A stretch of DNA of 64,000 nucleotides from Tragulus kanchil (GCA_022376925.1 JAIOJX010000004.1:2232001-2296000), one strand, 5' to 3'; counted from the stretch's first letter, positions 1 through 11,563 are shown. Numbers and translations: made by a program. The notes: generated by a model not told the origin, from the letters alone.

Positions 1-37
1 GAACCGATGCCGCTTACACTGCAAGGCAATCTTGTTT

Positions 38-192
38 TTGTGATTACATTGATTAATTTTCTTTTCTTTTTAATTTATTTTCAAATATTGTAGCTAACTT
101 TCTGCAGCTATTGAGATAATCTTTTTATCTGTTGTTATTGTGATTACATTGATTAATTTTCTTTTCTTTTTTAATTTATTTTCAAATATTGA
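38..192. repeat. Short local direct repeat, about 55 bp, offset 99
   Basis: A 55-base block beginning tgtgattacattgatt occurs at about 38-93 and again at about 137-192 with near-identical sequence. Both match the antisense L1 around them. It lies next to the inferred duplication junction at base 34 and may belong to it. Confidence 0.7.
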
Positions 193-352
193 ACTAACCT
201 TGCATTACAGTTATAAATAAAACCACTTGTTCATCATGTGTTATCCTTTTTTATATGTTGCCAAGGGCTTTTGCATCTGTGTCTGTGGGGGATATTTGAG
301 CTATAGATTTCTTTTTATGTAATGTCTTTGTCTGGTTTTAATTTTAGACTGA

Positions 353-733
353 TGTGGGAAAACAGCTGGGAACTGCTCTGTACTCATAAAACAATTATCT
401 TAAGAGTTATGTTTCCTTGGGTCAGTCCACCAAGGAATTCTGTGGTCCCTTTGGCCAGATACTGGTGCAGACTTTGGAACACCCGGTCATGCTTAATCAG
501 AACACTGAGCACGTATACCATGTCTGCACCAGGGGGCTCACTGACTTCTTGACTGACGTCTCTTGGTAAGTGCATAACTCTCTGCTTTAAAGGCTAAATA
601 AATATGATGAGGACTTTGTGCACAGGGCCCTTGATCCATGAGGTCTTGATTCCCCTGTCCCATCTTTAACTTGCTGTCTGTCTTTGTGTTTCTTATGTTC
701 TGCGGCACCCGTCACTCGTCCCAAGCCTCAGTA
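353..733 (+). mobile_element. Solitary endogenous retroviral LTR inside L1
   Basis: A non-L1 block of about 380 bp interrupts the antisense L1. It begins TGTGGGAA, carries a polyadenylation signal in ctaaataaatatgatgagg near 593-611, and ends in a C/T-rich U5-like segment ending near gcctca. L1 resumes at about 734. The flanks gactgat and ggttgat may be a decayed target duplication. The layout suggests a betaretrovirus-like (class II) solo LTR. No gag, pol or env sequence accompanies it, and the small frames inside it are not genes. Exact ends and family are uncertain. Confidence 0.55.
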
Positions 734-929
734 GGTTGATATTGGATTCATAAAATTAATTGAAAATTAATCATCTTCCATGTTTTGGAAAAAAATCTCT
801 AGAATTAATATTATTCTTCCATTAAGTGTTTGGTAAAAGTCACCACCAAACTCATATAGGCTAGGGTTTTTCTTTTTCAGAGGGTTTTCAGGTACAAATT
901 TAGTTTTTTTTCTTTTTTTGCCTCTAAGT

Positions 930-1158
930 CATGGTTTATTTTCATCCATCTTTATTCTCTGGCATATGTGTGCCTCCTATTGAAGTGGCCACTCTTGCTG
1001 CAGAGCCCTGGCTCTGAGCTCATGCACTCCAGAGTGCTGGCTCATAATTGAACATACTGACCCAGCTGCTCCATGGATCTTCTGGAGCCAGGGATCGAAC
1101 CGATGCCGCTTACACTGCAAGGCAATCTTTTTACCCACTGGACCACCAGGGAAGCCCC
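930..1158 (-). mobile_element. CHR-type tRNA-derived SINE, antisense
   Basis: Read on the minus strand it starts with the ruminant SINE head (ggggcttccctggtggtcca) followed by a B-box-like ggttcgatccctgg and a CHR-type body, with the tail at about 930-960. It is flanked by the target duplication aaatttagtttt (896-907) and aaatttaatttt (1159-1170), so it inserted into the L1 around it. Its head-proximal half is present again at 2153-2279 because of duplication 1. Confidence 0.8.
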
Positions 1159-3273
1159 AAATTTAATTTTTAATAGGTACAGCATTATTTAGACTACCTA
1201 TTTCTTCTTGAGTGAGTTTGTTTTTATCTTTCTGCTCCTTTTGTATTTAACTTGCTTTCCTGTTTTGTAATTTCTCAAGGTGGCAGCTGAGATCATTATA
1301 AGGAGACTTTTCTTCTTTACAAGTGATTACCATCCTATACATCACACATATTTTTATAGATTGTGTTTTCATTTGTTGAATTCAAAGTACTTTTGAATTC
1401 TTTGGCCCATGGGTTATTTAGAAATATATCTTTTAATTTCTAATTTTTTAGAGATTTCTTGCTGTACCTCTTTCTTATTCATTTCTGCATGAATGCTAAT
1501 ATGGTCAGAGAACATGTGTTGTATTATTTTGGTCCTTATAAATTTACAGAGGTTTGTTTTGTGATCTAGAATATGATTTATCTTGGTGAATATGTCACAT
1601 GTGCTTGAAAAGAATGTTTTCTTTGCTATTGTTAAGTGTTCTATACATATTAATTAAGTCAAGTTGATGGAAAATGTCCTTCAGGTCTTTAACCACAAGT
1701 TAGTTGCAAGTATCCTCAGGTCTTCTTTAGAAGTCATCCAGTCATAAATATGTATATACCTAGTGATAGAATTTGAGAATACAAGGAAAATGATGTAACT
1801 TGAAAAAGAAAAACCCACAATTATATCTGGAGACATCAACACTAATTGATAGAACAAGTAGATGAAGAGAAGTTACAAGAGAAATGAATAAAATAAGTAC
1901 AAGTTCAACCGCTATCTCTCCATCATGAGTATCATATCATCATCTAAACATATCCCCGGTATATGCTTCACTATGTCAACTGCAAATTGGCATTTTCCCA
2001 TTACACTGCCAATGACTGATCAAGGGCATTTGCCCTCTGCCTCTGTGGAGACTGACCTCCGTGCTGGGACCGCTGCTGACCGTCAGCACCCACTGAGGTT
2101 GTTCAGGGTGGAGTAGGCACTCTGTGCTCCAGGGAATCTGGTGGGGCAGGCCGAGTGCTGGCTCATAATTGAACATACTGACCCAGCTGCTCCATGGATC
2201 TTCTGGAGCCAGGGATCGAACCGATGCCGCTTACACTGCAAGGCAATCTTTTTACCCACTGGACCACCAGGGAAGCCCCAAATTTAATTTTTAATAGGTA
2301 CAGCATTATTTAGACTACCTATTTCTTCTTGAGTGAGTTTGTTTTTATCTTTCTGCTCCTTTTGTATTTAACTTGCTTTCCTGTTTTGTAATTTCTCAAG
2401 GTGGCAGCTGAGATCATTATAAGGAGACTTTTCTTCTTTACAAGTGATTACCATCCTATACATCACACATATTTTTATAGATTGTGTTTTCATTTGTTGA
2501 ATTCAAAGTACTTTTGAATTCTTTGGCCCATGGGTTATTTAGAAATATATCTTTTAATTTCTAATTTTTTAGAGATTTCTTGCTGTACCTCTTTCTTATT
2601 CATTTCTGCATGAATGCTAATATGGTCAGAGAACATGTGTTGTATTATTTTGGTCCTTATAAATTTACAGAGGTTTGTTTTGTGATCTAGAATATGATTT
2701 ATCTTGGTGAATATGTCACATGTGCTTGAAAAGAATGTTTTCTTTGCTATTGTTAAGTGTTCTATACATATTAATTAAGTCAAGTTGATGGAAAATGTCC
2801 TTCAGGTCTTTAACCACAAGTTAGTTGCAAGTATCCTCAGGTCTTCTTTAGAAGTCATCCAGTCATAAATATGTATATACCTAGTGATAGAATTTGAGAA
2901 TACAAGGAAAATGATGTAACTTGAAAAAGAAAAACCCACAATTATATCTGGAGACATCAACACTAATTGATAGAACAAGTAGATGAAGAGAAGTTACAAG
3001 AGAAATGAATAAAATAAGTACAAGTTCAACCGCTATCTCTCCATCATGAGTATCATATCATCATCTAAACATATCCCCGGTATATGCTTCACTATGTCAA
3101 CTGCAAATTGGCATTTTCCCATTACACTGCCAATGACTGATCAAGGGCATTTGCCCTCTGCCTCTGTGGAGACTGACCTCCGTGCTGGGACCGCTGCTGA
3201 CCGTCAGCACCCACTGAGGTTGTTCAGGGTGGAGTAGGCACTCTGTGCTCCAGGGAATCTGGTGGGGCAGGCC
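1032..3273. repeat. Tandem duplication 1: 1032-2152 / 2153-3273
   Basis: The block 1032-2152 is repeated head to tail at 2153-3273 with an offset of 1121 bases and no filler. The join falls inside a CHR SINE (ggggcaggcc then gagtgctgg), so the second SINE copy lacks its tail. I saw no internal difference between copies. A real event would have to have cut a SINE and a non-repeat segment with no homology. Confidence 0.95.
1730..1900 (+). mobile_element. L1 ORF2 fragment, sense (inverted part)
   Basis: Sequence such as cacaattatatctggagaca reads as L1 ORF2 on the + strand, directly abutting antisense L1 to the left. The strand switch near 1730 marks an inversion inside one L1 copy. It is repeated at about 2851-3021 by duplication 1. 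Confidence 0.55.
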
Positions 3274-3575
3274 TTTAGGTAGGTGGATGTTTTTAGGAAT
3301 AGATTATTATCTTAATCCTTGCATCTCCTCATATTTAGAAAAGCACTAAATCCCATCATGGTGACATCAGATCCTTGTGACTAAACAAGAAACCTTTTGT
3401 TATTGGTATTAAGCTCCCCCTTCTTCAAAATCTTATACATTGGTCCTCCTCCTGCTGCCTCTTTGGAGCAGTCTCTCAGAGATATCTAAGGTGCTGTCTT
3501 CCAGGCTGCAGTCCTAATTGTGCCCCAAATAAAACTCAACCCACAACTCTCAAGTTGTTCATCTTGTAGTTGACA
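3240..3575 (+). mobile_element. Class I endogenous retroviral LTR, 3' portion
   Basis: The segment has an R/U5-like layout: an ERV1-style run from ctcccccttcttcaaaatct, the signal AATAAA at 3528-3533, then an U5-like stretch ending near gttgacaaca (about 3575). The 5' boundary could not be placed, so the start given is nominal. No retroviral coding sequence was recognised next to it. Duplication 2 repeats it at about 4326-4661. Confidence 0.5.
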
Positions 3576-4047
3576 ACATCAGGGGGTGTGAACTCCTGAG
3601 TCTGCAAGGGCCAAGCAGATGAATATGTCAGTGGAGTTGACTGGGTGATGCCAGCTCCGTGGAAATCAGGGAAACAATAGCCTTGATGCCCAGGAGGGGA
3701 CATGCCCTGTCTGAAGAGGAAGGCCCTGCTCAGCCCTTAGAGAATGAGAAACATGATGTGAAGTATGACCCAACCTGACTTGGCATGGAACCAGAAATCC
3801 ACATCTTCAAGTGAGATATGTCCACATTTTAATGTTGGGAAGGTAAATCAAAATGATATTTGAAGCACTGTGTGGGTCCATACTTTAGTTCAGACAAATT
3901 TGGCTACAGGCCAACTCCAGCCCAAGAGCTTCTGCTTTGCAACCTCAGGAATTCTTCCTCGTGAAGAGTTCACAGTTTAGTTTGAGTAATGAGTTATGCA
4001 TCTAGTGAAAGGGTGAATAGGAAGATTTGATAAGGAGGCCAAAAGAT

Positions 4048-4096
4048 CCCAAGGAGGAGGAGGAGGAAAAGGAAGAAGAGAAAGAAAGATAAACAT
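4048..4096 (+). repeat. Purine-rich low-complexity tract
   Basis: About 50 bases are almost entirely A and G (aggaggaggaggaaaaggaa and onward). It is simple sequence, repeated at about 5134-5182 by duplication 2. Confidence 0.8.
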
Positions 4097-5253
4097 TTTT
4101 CTAGCCTGAAATGTTTGTTATGATAAAGATCAACCCTGAAACTAAGTTTATTGCCTTATGTTAATGCCCGGGTTTTTGGATGTCAACTGCAAATTGGCCT
4201 TTTCCCATTACACTGCCAATGACTGATCAAGGGCATTTGCCCTCTGCCTCTGTGGAGACTGACCTCCGTGCTGGGACCGCTGCTGACCGTCAGCACCCAC
4301 TGAGGTTGTTCAGGGTGGAGTAGGCACTCTGTGCTCCAGGGAATCTGGTGGGGCAGGCCTTTAGGTAGGTGGATGTTTTTAGGAATAGATTATTATCTTA
4401 ATCCTTGCATCTCCTCATATTTAGAAAAGCACTAAATCCCATCATGGTGACATCAGATCCTTGTGACTAAACAAGAAACCTTTTGTTATTGGTATTAAGC
4501 TCCCCCTTCTTCAAAATCTTATACATTGGTCCTCCTCCTGCTGCCTCTTTGGAGCAGTCTCTCAGAGATATCTAAGGTGCTGTCTTCCAGGCTGCAGTCC
4601 TAATTGTGCCCCAAATAAAACTCAACCCACAACTCTCAAGTTGTTCATCTTGTAGTTGACAACATCAGGGGGTGTGAACTCCTGAGTCTGCAAGGGCCAA
4701 GCAGATGAATATGTCAGTGGAGTTGACTGGGTGATGCCAGCTCCGTGGAAATCAGGGAAACAATAGCCTTGATGCCCAGGAGGGGACATGCCCTGTCTGA
4801 AGAGGAAGGCCCTGCTCAGCCCTTAGAGAATGAGAAACATGATGTGAAGTATGACCCAACCTGACTTGGCATGGAACCAGAAATCCACATCTTCAAGTGA
4901 GATATGTCCACATTTTAATGTTGGGAAGGTAAATCAAAATGATATTTGAAGCACTGTGTGGGTCCATACTTTAGTTCAGACAAATTTGGCTACAGGCCAA
5001 CTCCAGCCCAAGAGCTTCTGCTTTGCAACCTCAGGAATTCTTCCTCGTGAAGAGTTCACAGTTTAGTTTGAGTAATGAGTTATGCATCTAGTGAAAGGGT
5101 GAATAGGAAGATTTGATAAGGAGGCCAAAAGATCCCAAGGAGGAGGAGGAGGAAAAGGAAGAAGAGAAAGAAAGATAAACATTTTTCTAGCCTGAAATGT
5201 TTGTTATGATAAAGATCAACCCTGAAACTAAGTTTATTGCCTTATGTTAATGC

Positions 5254-5620
5254 TGTGGGCCTAGCAAGGCCTTTACATTGGAATGTCTCACCTAGCCCTA
5301 ACCCAGAGACTATCCTCTAGCTAACCTCATTGTTACTGTTGTGGGTATAAGCCTTCCGGGACTTTACAACTTTAAGATATTCTTTTGATCTTTTGTTTTA
5401 ATAACCTACTGGAAAATACAAATTGTCCTGCCTGAAATGGCTAAGGGCTAAGTCACTTCCTTCCAGTGACTGTGCTAGAAGCTTTCTCTATCTCTTTTTC
5501 CTTAATAAACTTTTCACTGCACGGAGCTTTGAGTCACCAAAACCAAGTCTTTTTGATCCCAGTGTGAATTCTTCTCCTTTGGAGATCAAGAATCCAACAC
5601 ACTTCACGGTAACCAATCCA
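5254..5620 (+). mobile_element. Class I endogenous retroviral LTR, second type
   Basis: It begins TGTGGGCCTAGC at 5254. It contains a TATA-like ggtataagcc near 5344 and the poly(A) signal in ccttaataaacttttcactg near 5500-5520, followed by an U5-like stretch to about 5620. The layout is that of an ERV1/gamma-type LTR and differs from the LTR at 3.2-3.6 kb. The short ORFs through it (5423-5677 and its copy) are incidental. Duplication 3 repeats the part from 5327 onward at 6400-6690. Confidence 0.55.
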
Positions 5621-5711
5621 CCATCATCTATCACTAGATTATACATTTCAAGGGGAAAAAATGATCGGATCCATTGAGGGATGAAAACAAAGTGTGGGAT
5701 ATATTCACTTT

Positions 5712-6300
5712 TACTCATTCAACAAATATGTATTTATCATCTACCATATTTCAGGTATTATTCTAGGAAGTGGAAATTCATCAATGAAAAAGAATAGATG
5801 AAATCCTTGCCCTCAAGGATCTTATAGTCTAGTGAGAAGATAAAGATAATGAAGAAATCACAAATAAATAATGTAATAAGTTATAAGTGGTGAGTTATAA
5901 GTCAGACACGACTGAGTGACTGAAACTGAACTGAACTGAACTGATAAGTGGTTACGGACTGTTCTTGTAATTAAAAAGAGAGAGATTGCAGCTGCCAGGG
6001 TCAAGGAATTGCATTTTTTTTATTAGGGCAGAGAGAAATGTGGTCCCTGAGAAGGTGACAACTGAGTAAAGATTTAAGGACATGAGGAAGGGATGCCAGG
6101 AAAGGGAAAAGCCAAATACCCTGAGGCAGGAGTGTGCCTAGCATTCTAGAAGAAGACAGGGGTGGAAAATGTTGCTTGAACAGAGTGAGCTAAGGTGAAG
6201 AATCAACCACGTTGTATAGGAAGCAGAGAACACCTTAAAAGGGAGTAACTGAACATTGTTAAGTAACAAGGCTATTTACAAAGCAGTGCGCAGTGTTAAG
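5712..6300 (-). mobile_element. L2 LINE fragment, antisense, left part
   Basis: The + strand shows the complement of the L2 3' region: cattcaacaaatatgtattt, then a segment complementary to the L2 aagctccatgagggcag block, then the ggcaggagtgtgcctagc module. It is interrupted by a Bov-A tail at 5899-5945 and, at about 6312 (7390 in the second copy), by a young L1. Its continuation resumes at 11564 beyond that L1. Confidence 0.65.
5899..5945 (+). mobile_element. Bov-A/BovB 3' tail
   Basis: A gtcagacacgactgag segment followed by the gaactgaactgaactga short tandem tail is the signature 3' end of BovB and Bov-A elements. The direct flanks ataagtggt(g) and ataagtggtt suggest a target duplication. 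It is repeated at about 6972-7018. Confidence 0.85.
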
Positions 6301-7256
6301 ATAAACAGCAGAGCTAATCAACGAATTCAGCAAAGTCGCAGGATACAAAGTCAACACACAGAAATCACTCGTTTACAACTTCTAAGACTATTCTTTTGAT
6401 CATTGTTACTGTTGTGGGTATAAGCCTTCCGGGACTTTACAACTTTAAGATATTCTTTTGATCTTTTGTTTTAATAACCTACTGGAAAATACAAATTGTC
6501 CTGCCTGAAATGGCTAAGGGCTAAGTCACTTCCTTCCAGTGACTGTGCTAGAAGCTTTCTCTATCTCTTTTTCCTTAATAAACTTTTCACTGCACGGAGC
6601 TTTGAGTCACCAAAACCAAGTCTTTTTGATCCCAGTGTGAATTCTTCTCCTTTGGAGATCAAGAATCCAACACACTTCACGGTAACCAATCCACCATCAT
6701 CTATCACTAGATTATACATTTCAAGGGAAAATATGATCGGATCCATTGAGGGATGAAAACAAAGTGTGGGATATATTCACTTTTACTCATTCAACAAATA
6801 TGTATTTATCATCTACCATATTTCAGGTATTATTCTAGGAAGTGGAAATTCATCAATGAAAAAGAATAGATGAAATCCTTGCCCTCAAGGATCTTATAGT
6901 CTAGTGAGAAGATAAAGATAATGAAGAAATCACAAATAAATAATGTAATAAGTTATAAGTGGTGAGTTATAAGTCAGACACGACTGAGTGACTGAAACTG
7001 AACTGAACTGAACTGATAAGTGGTTACGGACTGTTCTTGTAATTAAAAAAAAGAGAGAGAGATTGCAGCTGCCAGGGTCAAGGAATTGCATTTTTTTTAT
7101 TAGGGCAGAGAGAAATGTGGTCCCTGAGAAGGTGACAACTGAGTAAAGATTTAAGGACATGAGGAAGGGATGCCAGGAAAGGGAAAAGCCAAATACCCTG
7201 AGGCAGGAGTGTGCCTAGCATTCTAGAAGAAGACAGGGGTGGAAAATGTTGCTTGA

Positions 7257-9466
7257 ACAGAGTGAGCTAAGGTGAAGAATCAACCACGTTGTATAGGAAG
7301 CAGAGAACACCTTAAAAGGGAGTAACTGAACATTGTTAAGTAACAAGGCTATTTACAAAGCAGTGCGCAGTGTTAAGATAAACAGCAGAGCTAATCAACG
7401 AATTCAGCAAAGTCGCAGGATACAAAGTCAACACACAGAAATCACTGGCATTCCTATACACAAACAATGAAAAATCAGAAAACGAAATCAAAGAGGCTAT
7501 CCCCTTCACCAGTGCACCAAAAGAATCAAATATCTAGGAATAAACCTACCCAAAGAAACAAAGGAATTGTACACAGAAAATTACAAGACACTCATGAGAG
7601 AAATTAAAGAAGACTTAAACAGATGGAGAGATATTCCATGTTCCTGGGTCGGAAGAATCAATATTGTGAAAATGACCATACTACCAAATATCATCTACAG
7701 ATTCAATGCAATCCCTACCAAACTACCAATGACATTCTTCACAGAACTAGACCAAAGAATGACACAGTTTATATGGAAACACAAAAGACCTCAAAGAGCC
7801 AAAACAATCCTGAGAAAGAAGATGAACTGGAAGGATCAGCCTCCCTAACTTCAGACTATACTACAAAGCAACAGTCATCAAGACAGTATGGTACTGGCAC
7901 AAAAACAGAACTATAGACCAATGGAACAAGATCAAGAACCCAGAGATAAACCCACATACCTATGGGTACCTTATTTTTGACAAAGGAGGCGAAACTATAA
8001 AATGGGACAAAGACAGCCTCTTCAAGAAATGGTGCTGGGAAAACTGGACAGCTACATGAGAAAAAATGAAATTGGAACATTCCCTGACACCATACACAAA
8101 GATCTACTCAAAATGGATTAGAGACCTAAATGTAAGACCAGAAACCTGAAAACTCTTAGAGGAGAATATAGGCAAAACCCTCAAGGACATCAATCAAAGC
8201 AAGATCTTCTCTGACCCACCTACTAGAATAGTGGAACTGAAAAGAAAAATGAACATGTGGGACCTAAGGAAACTTAAAAGCTTTTGTACAGCAAAAGAAA
8301 CAACAAAAAGGTAAACAGACAGCCCACAGAATGGGAGAAAATCATGGCGAATGAAACAACAGAGTGAGCTAAGGTGAAGAATCAACCACGTTGTATAGGA
8401 AGCAGAGAACACCTTAAAAGGGAGTAACTGAACATTGTTAAGTAACAAGGCTATTTACAAAGCAGTGCGCAGTGTTAAGATAAACAGCAGAGCTAATCAA
8501 CGAATTCAGCAAAGTCGCAGGATACAAAGTCAACACACAGAAATCACTGGCATTCCTATACACAAACAATGAAAAATCAGAAAACGAAATCAAAGAGGCT
8601 ATCCCCTTCACCAGTGCACCAAAAGAATCAAATATCTAGGAATAAACCTACCCAAAGAAACAAAGGAATTGTACACAGAAAATTACAAGACACTCATGAG
8701 AGAAATTAAAGAAGACTTAAACAGATGGAGAGATATTCCATGTTCCTGGGTCGGAAGAATCAATATTGTGAAAATGACCATACTACCAAATATCATCTAC
8801 AGATTCAATGCAATCCCTACCAAACTACCAATGACATTCTTCACAGAACTAGACCAAAGAATGACACAGTTTATATGGAAACACAAAAGACCTCAAAGAG
8901 CCAAAACAATCCTGAGAAAGAAGATGAACTGGAAGGATCAGCCTCCCTAACTTCAGACTATACTACAAAGCAACAGTCATCAAGACAGTATGGTACTGGC
9001 ACAAAAACAGAACTATAGACCAATGGAACAAGATCAAGAACCCAGAGATAAACCCACATACCTATGGGTACCTTATTTTTGACAAAGGAGGCGAAACTAT
9101 AAAATGGGACAAAGACAGCCTCTTCAAGAAATGGTGCTGGGAAAACTGGACAGCTACATGAGAAAAAATGAAATTGGAACATTCCCTGACACCATACACA
9201 AAGATCTACTCAAAATGGATTAGAGACCTAAATGTAAGACCAGAAACCTGAAAACTCTTAGAGGAGAATATAGGCAAAACCCTCAAGGACATCAATCAAA
9301 GCAAGATCTTCTCTGACCCACCTACTAGAATAGTGGAACTGAAAAGAAAAATGAACATGTGGGACCTAAGGAAACTTAAAAGCTTTTGTACAGCAAAAGA
9401 AACAACAAAAAGGTAAACAGACAGCCCACAGAATGGGAGAAAATCATGGCGAATGAAACAACAGAG
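7257..9466. repeat. Tandem duplication 4: 7257-8358 / 8359-9460
   Basis: Offset is exactly 1102, with no filler and 6-8 bases (acagag) shared at the join. It begins in L2, crosses the L1 insertion boundary and ends inside L1 ORF2. The L1 5' end and its left target-duplication copy are therefore repeated, which transposition cannot do. Confidence 0.95.
7567..7848 (+). pseudogene. L1 ORF2 fragment (after the reverse transcriptase domain)
   Basis: This 93-residue open stretch reads [19 protein letters not shown], then [20 protein letters not shown] and [11 protein letters not shown], which is the conserved L1 ORF2 region downstream of the reverse transcriptase core. A frameshift near its end moves the match into another frame. 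It cannot make a full ORF2 protein. It occurs again at 8669-8950 with the same translation. Confidence 0.85.
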
Positions 9467-11363
9467 AAAGAATTAATCTCCAAAATCTACAAGCAACTCA
9501 GACAACTCGACACTGGAAAAATGAGCAACCCAATCAAAAAATGGGAATAGGACCTAAACAGACACCTCACCAAAGAGAACATACAGATGGCCCCAAAACA
9601 CGTGAAATGATGCTCAATCTCGCTTATAATTAGAGAAATGCAACTCAAAACTGCAATGAGATATCCCCTCACACCCATCAGAATGACCATCATCAACAAA
9701 TCAACAGACAATAAATGCTGGAGAGGCTGCAGAGAAAAGGGAATCCTCTTGCATTGCTGCTGGGAATGTAAATTGATACAGCCTCTATGGAAGACAGTAT
9801 GGAGATTTCTTAAAAAATTAAAAATAGAAGCACCATACAGCCCAGCAATCCTACTATTAAGCTTATACTCAGATGAAATCAAAACTGAAAGAAGCCCCTG
9901 TACCCCAATGTTCATTGCAGCTCTCTATACAATAGCCAGAACATGGAAGCAACCTAGATGTCCATCGACAAATGAATGGATAAAAAAGCTCTGGTACATA
10001 TATACAATGGAATACTCCACAGCTGTAAGAAGAAATCCAGAAGAATCAGTCCTAATGAGGTGGTTGGATCTAGAACCTATCATAAAAAATGAAGTAAGTC
10101 AAAAAGAGAAAGACAAGTACAATATACTAACACATATATATATGGACTCTAGTAGGATGGTAATGATAACACACACAGTGAAGCGAAGGAGAAACAGACA
10201 TGGACAGTGGACATATGGACATTGTGGGGAATAAACAGTAGGTGAGAGGCGTAAAGGAAGTAGCATGAAACACACAGTGAAAAACATTACTGTGAGAAAA
10301 GCAGAGTGGGTGGAGAGACCTAAATGTAAGACCAGAAACCTGAAAACTCTTAGAGGAGAATATAGGCAAAACCCTCAAGGACATCAATCAAAGCAAGATC
10401 TTCTCTGACCCACCTACTAGAATAGTGGAACTGAAAAGAAAAATGAACATGTGGGACCTAAGGAAACTTAAAAGCTTTTGTACAGCAAAAGAAACAACAA
10501 AAAGGTAAACAGACAGCCCACAGAATGGGAGAAAATCATGGCGAATGAAACAACAGAGAAAGAATTAATCTCCAAAATCTACAAGCAACTCAGACAACTC
10601 GACACTGGAAAAATGAGCAACCCAATCAAAAAATGGGAATAGGACCTAAACAGACACCTCACCAAAGAGAACATACAGATGGCCCCAAAACACGTGAAAT
10701 GATGCTCAATCTCGCTTATAATTAGAGAAATGCAACTCAAAACTGCAATGAGATATCCCCTCACACCCATCAGAATGACCATCATCAACAAATCAACAGA
10801 CAATAAATGCAGGAGAGGCTGCAGAGAAAAGGGAATCCTCTTGCATTGCTGCTGGGAATGTAAATTGATACAGCCTCTATGGAAGACAGTATGGAGATTT
10901 CTTAAAAAATTAAAAATAGAAGCACCATACAGCCCAGCAATCCTACTATTAAGCTTATACTCAGATGAAATCAAAACTGAAAGAAGCCCCTGTACCCCAA
11001 TGTTCATTGCAGCTCTCTATACAATAGCCAGAACATGGAAGCAACCTAGATGTCCATCGACAAATGAATGGATAAAAAAGCTCTGGTACATATATACAAT
11101 GGAATACTCCACAGCTGTAAGAAGAAATCCAGAAGAATCAGTCCTAATGAGGTGGTTGGATCTAGAACCTATCATAAAAAATGAAGTAAGTCAAAAAGAG
11201 AAAGACAAGTACAATATACTAACACATATATATATGGACTCTAGTAGGATGGTAATGATAACACACACAGTGAAGCAATGGAAAAAGCAGACATGGACAG
11301 TGAACATATAGACATTGTGGGGAATAAACAGTAGGTGAGAGGCGTAAAGGAAGTAGCATGAAA
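9222..11363. repeat. Tandem duplication 5: 9222-10270 / 10314-11363
   Basis: Offset is 1092-1093 with 43 bases of filler (10271-10313). Copies differ at tgctggagaggctg versus tgcaggagaggctg. A cluster of changes lies close to the end of the unit (aagcgaaggagaaacagac versus aagcaatggaaaaagcagac). Its first copy overlaps the second copy of duplication 4 by about 240 bases. Confidence 0.93.
9638..10234 (+). pseudogene. L1 ORF2 C-terminal fragment
   Basis: The 198-residue frame contains the cysteine-bearing C-terminal signature of L1 ORF2 ([20 protein letters not shown], then [13 protein letters not shown] and WIKKLWYIYTMEYS). These residues follow the reverse transcriptase and sit next to the 3' UTR, as expected for a 5'-truncated L1. 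The second copy at 10730-11311 ends slightly earlier because of the indels near its end. Confidence 0.85.
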
Positions 11364-11563
11364 ACCTATACTATCATATGTGAAAAAAATAGCTATTGTC
11401 ATTGCGCTGTGAGAAAAAGGGATCCTGCAGGGGTGCTGTACAACGGCCTAGAGGGGTGGGATGGCGGGGTATACATATGACCAATCTGGAGGCATACATA
11501 TTTGTCAACAACAATACTCTGTACAAATAAAAAGTAAAATAAAAGTTAAAAAAAAAAAAAAAG

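Larger units (their letters stand above)
1..1131. repeat. Tandem duplication 0 (cut by window edge)
   Basis: Bases 1-33 are identical to 1099-1131, the interior of a CHR SINE, and then switch abruptly at base 34 to L1-like sequence. The 1098-base spacing equals that of the complete duplications to the right. The simplest reading is that a first copy ends at 33, the second runs to 1131, and the rest of the first copy lies left of the window. A smaller direct repeat (38-93 and 137-192) sits just inside the junction, so 34-136 may be junction filler. Confidence 0.6.
34..1729 (-). mobile_element. L1 LINE ORF2 fragment, antisense
   Basis: Long T-rich stretches on the + strand read as the complement of L1 ORF2, for example the segments around 190-350, 740-900 and 1160-1725. 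The element is interrupted by an LTR (about 353-733) and a CHR SINE (930-1158), and L1 sequence resumes on the far side of each. No long ORF survives. At about 1730 the L1 match changes to the opposite strand, so the copy has the inverted 5' part typical of twin-primed insertion. Confidence 0.7.
3094..5253. repeat. Tandem duplication 2: 3094-4167 / 4180-5253
   Basis: Offset is 1086 bases, with 12 bases of filler (4168-4179, ccgggtttttgg). The first copy starts 180 bases before the second copy of duplication 1 ends, so the segment 1973-2152 occurs three times (also 3094-3273 and 4180-4359). One substitution, gcatttt versus gcctttt, lies about 20 bases inside the second copy. Confidence 0.95.
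5327..7446. repeat. Tandem duplication 3: 5327-6369 / 6400-7446
   Basis: Offset begins at 1073 and rises to 1077 because the second copy has longer A and GA runs (attaaaaaaaagagagagag versus attaaaaagagagag). Another difference is ggggaaaaaatg versus gggaaaatatg. The 30-base filler 6370-6399 contains ttacaact, taaga and tattcttttgat, which resemble unit sequence at about 5363-5390. Confidence 0.95.
7390..11563 (+). mobile_element. 5'-truncated L1 LINE with target-site duplications, inflated by duplications 4 and 5
   Basis: The element starts in ORF2 (gaattcagcaaagtcgcagg) and ends in a 3' UTR plus a poly(A) run at about 11549-11562. It is flanked by aagataaacagca at about 7375-7388 and again right after the poly(A), a textbook target duplication. 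The host sequence is antisense L2. Collapsing duplications 4 and 5 reduces it from 4.2 kb to about 2 kb. Reading frames are broken, so it is not active. Confidence 0.85.

Noticed and set aside
353..733. Retroviral genes near the LTR
   Set aside because: Only LTR sequence is present. The short frames inside it show no retroviral protein motif.
9487..9915. 142-codon antisense ORF (copy 10579-11007)
   Set aside because: It is the complement of L1 ORF2 and its 3' region, not an independent gene.
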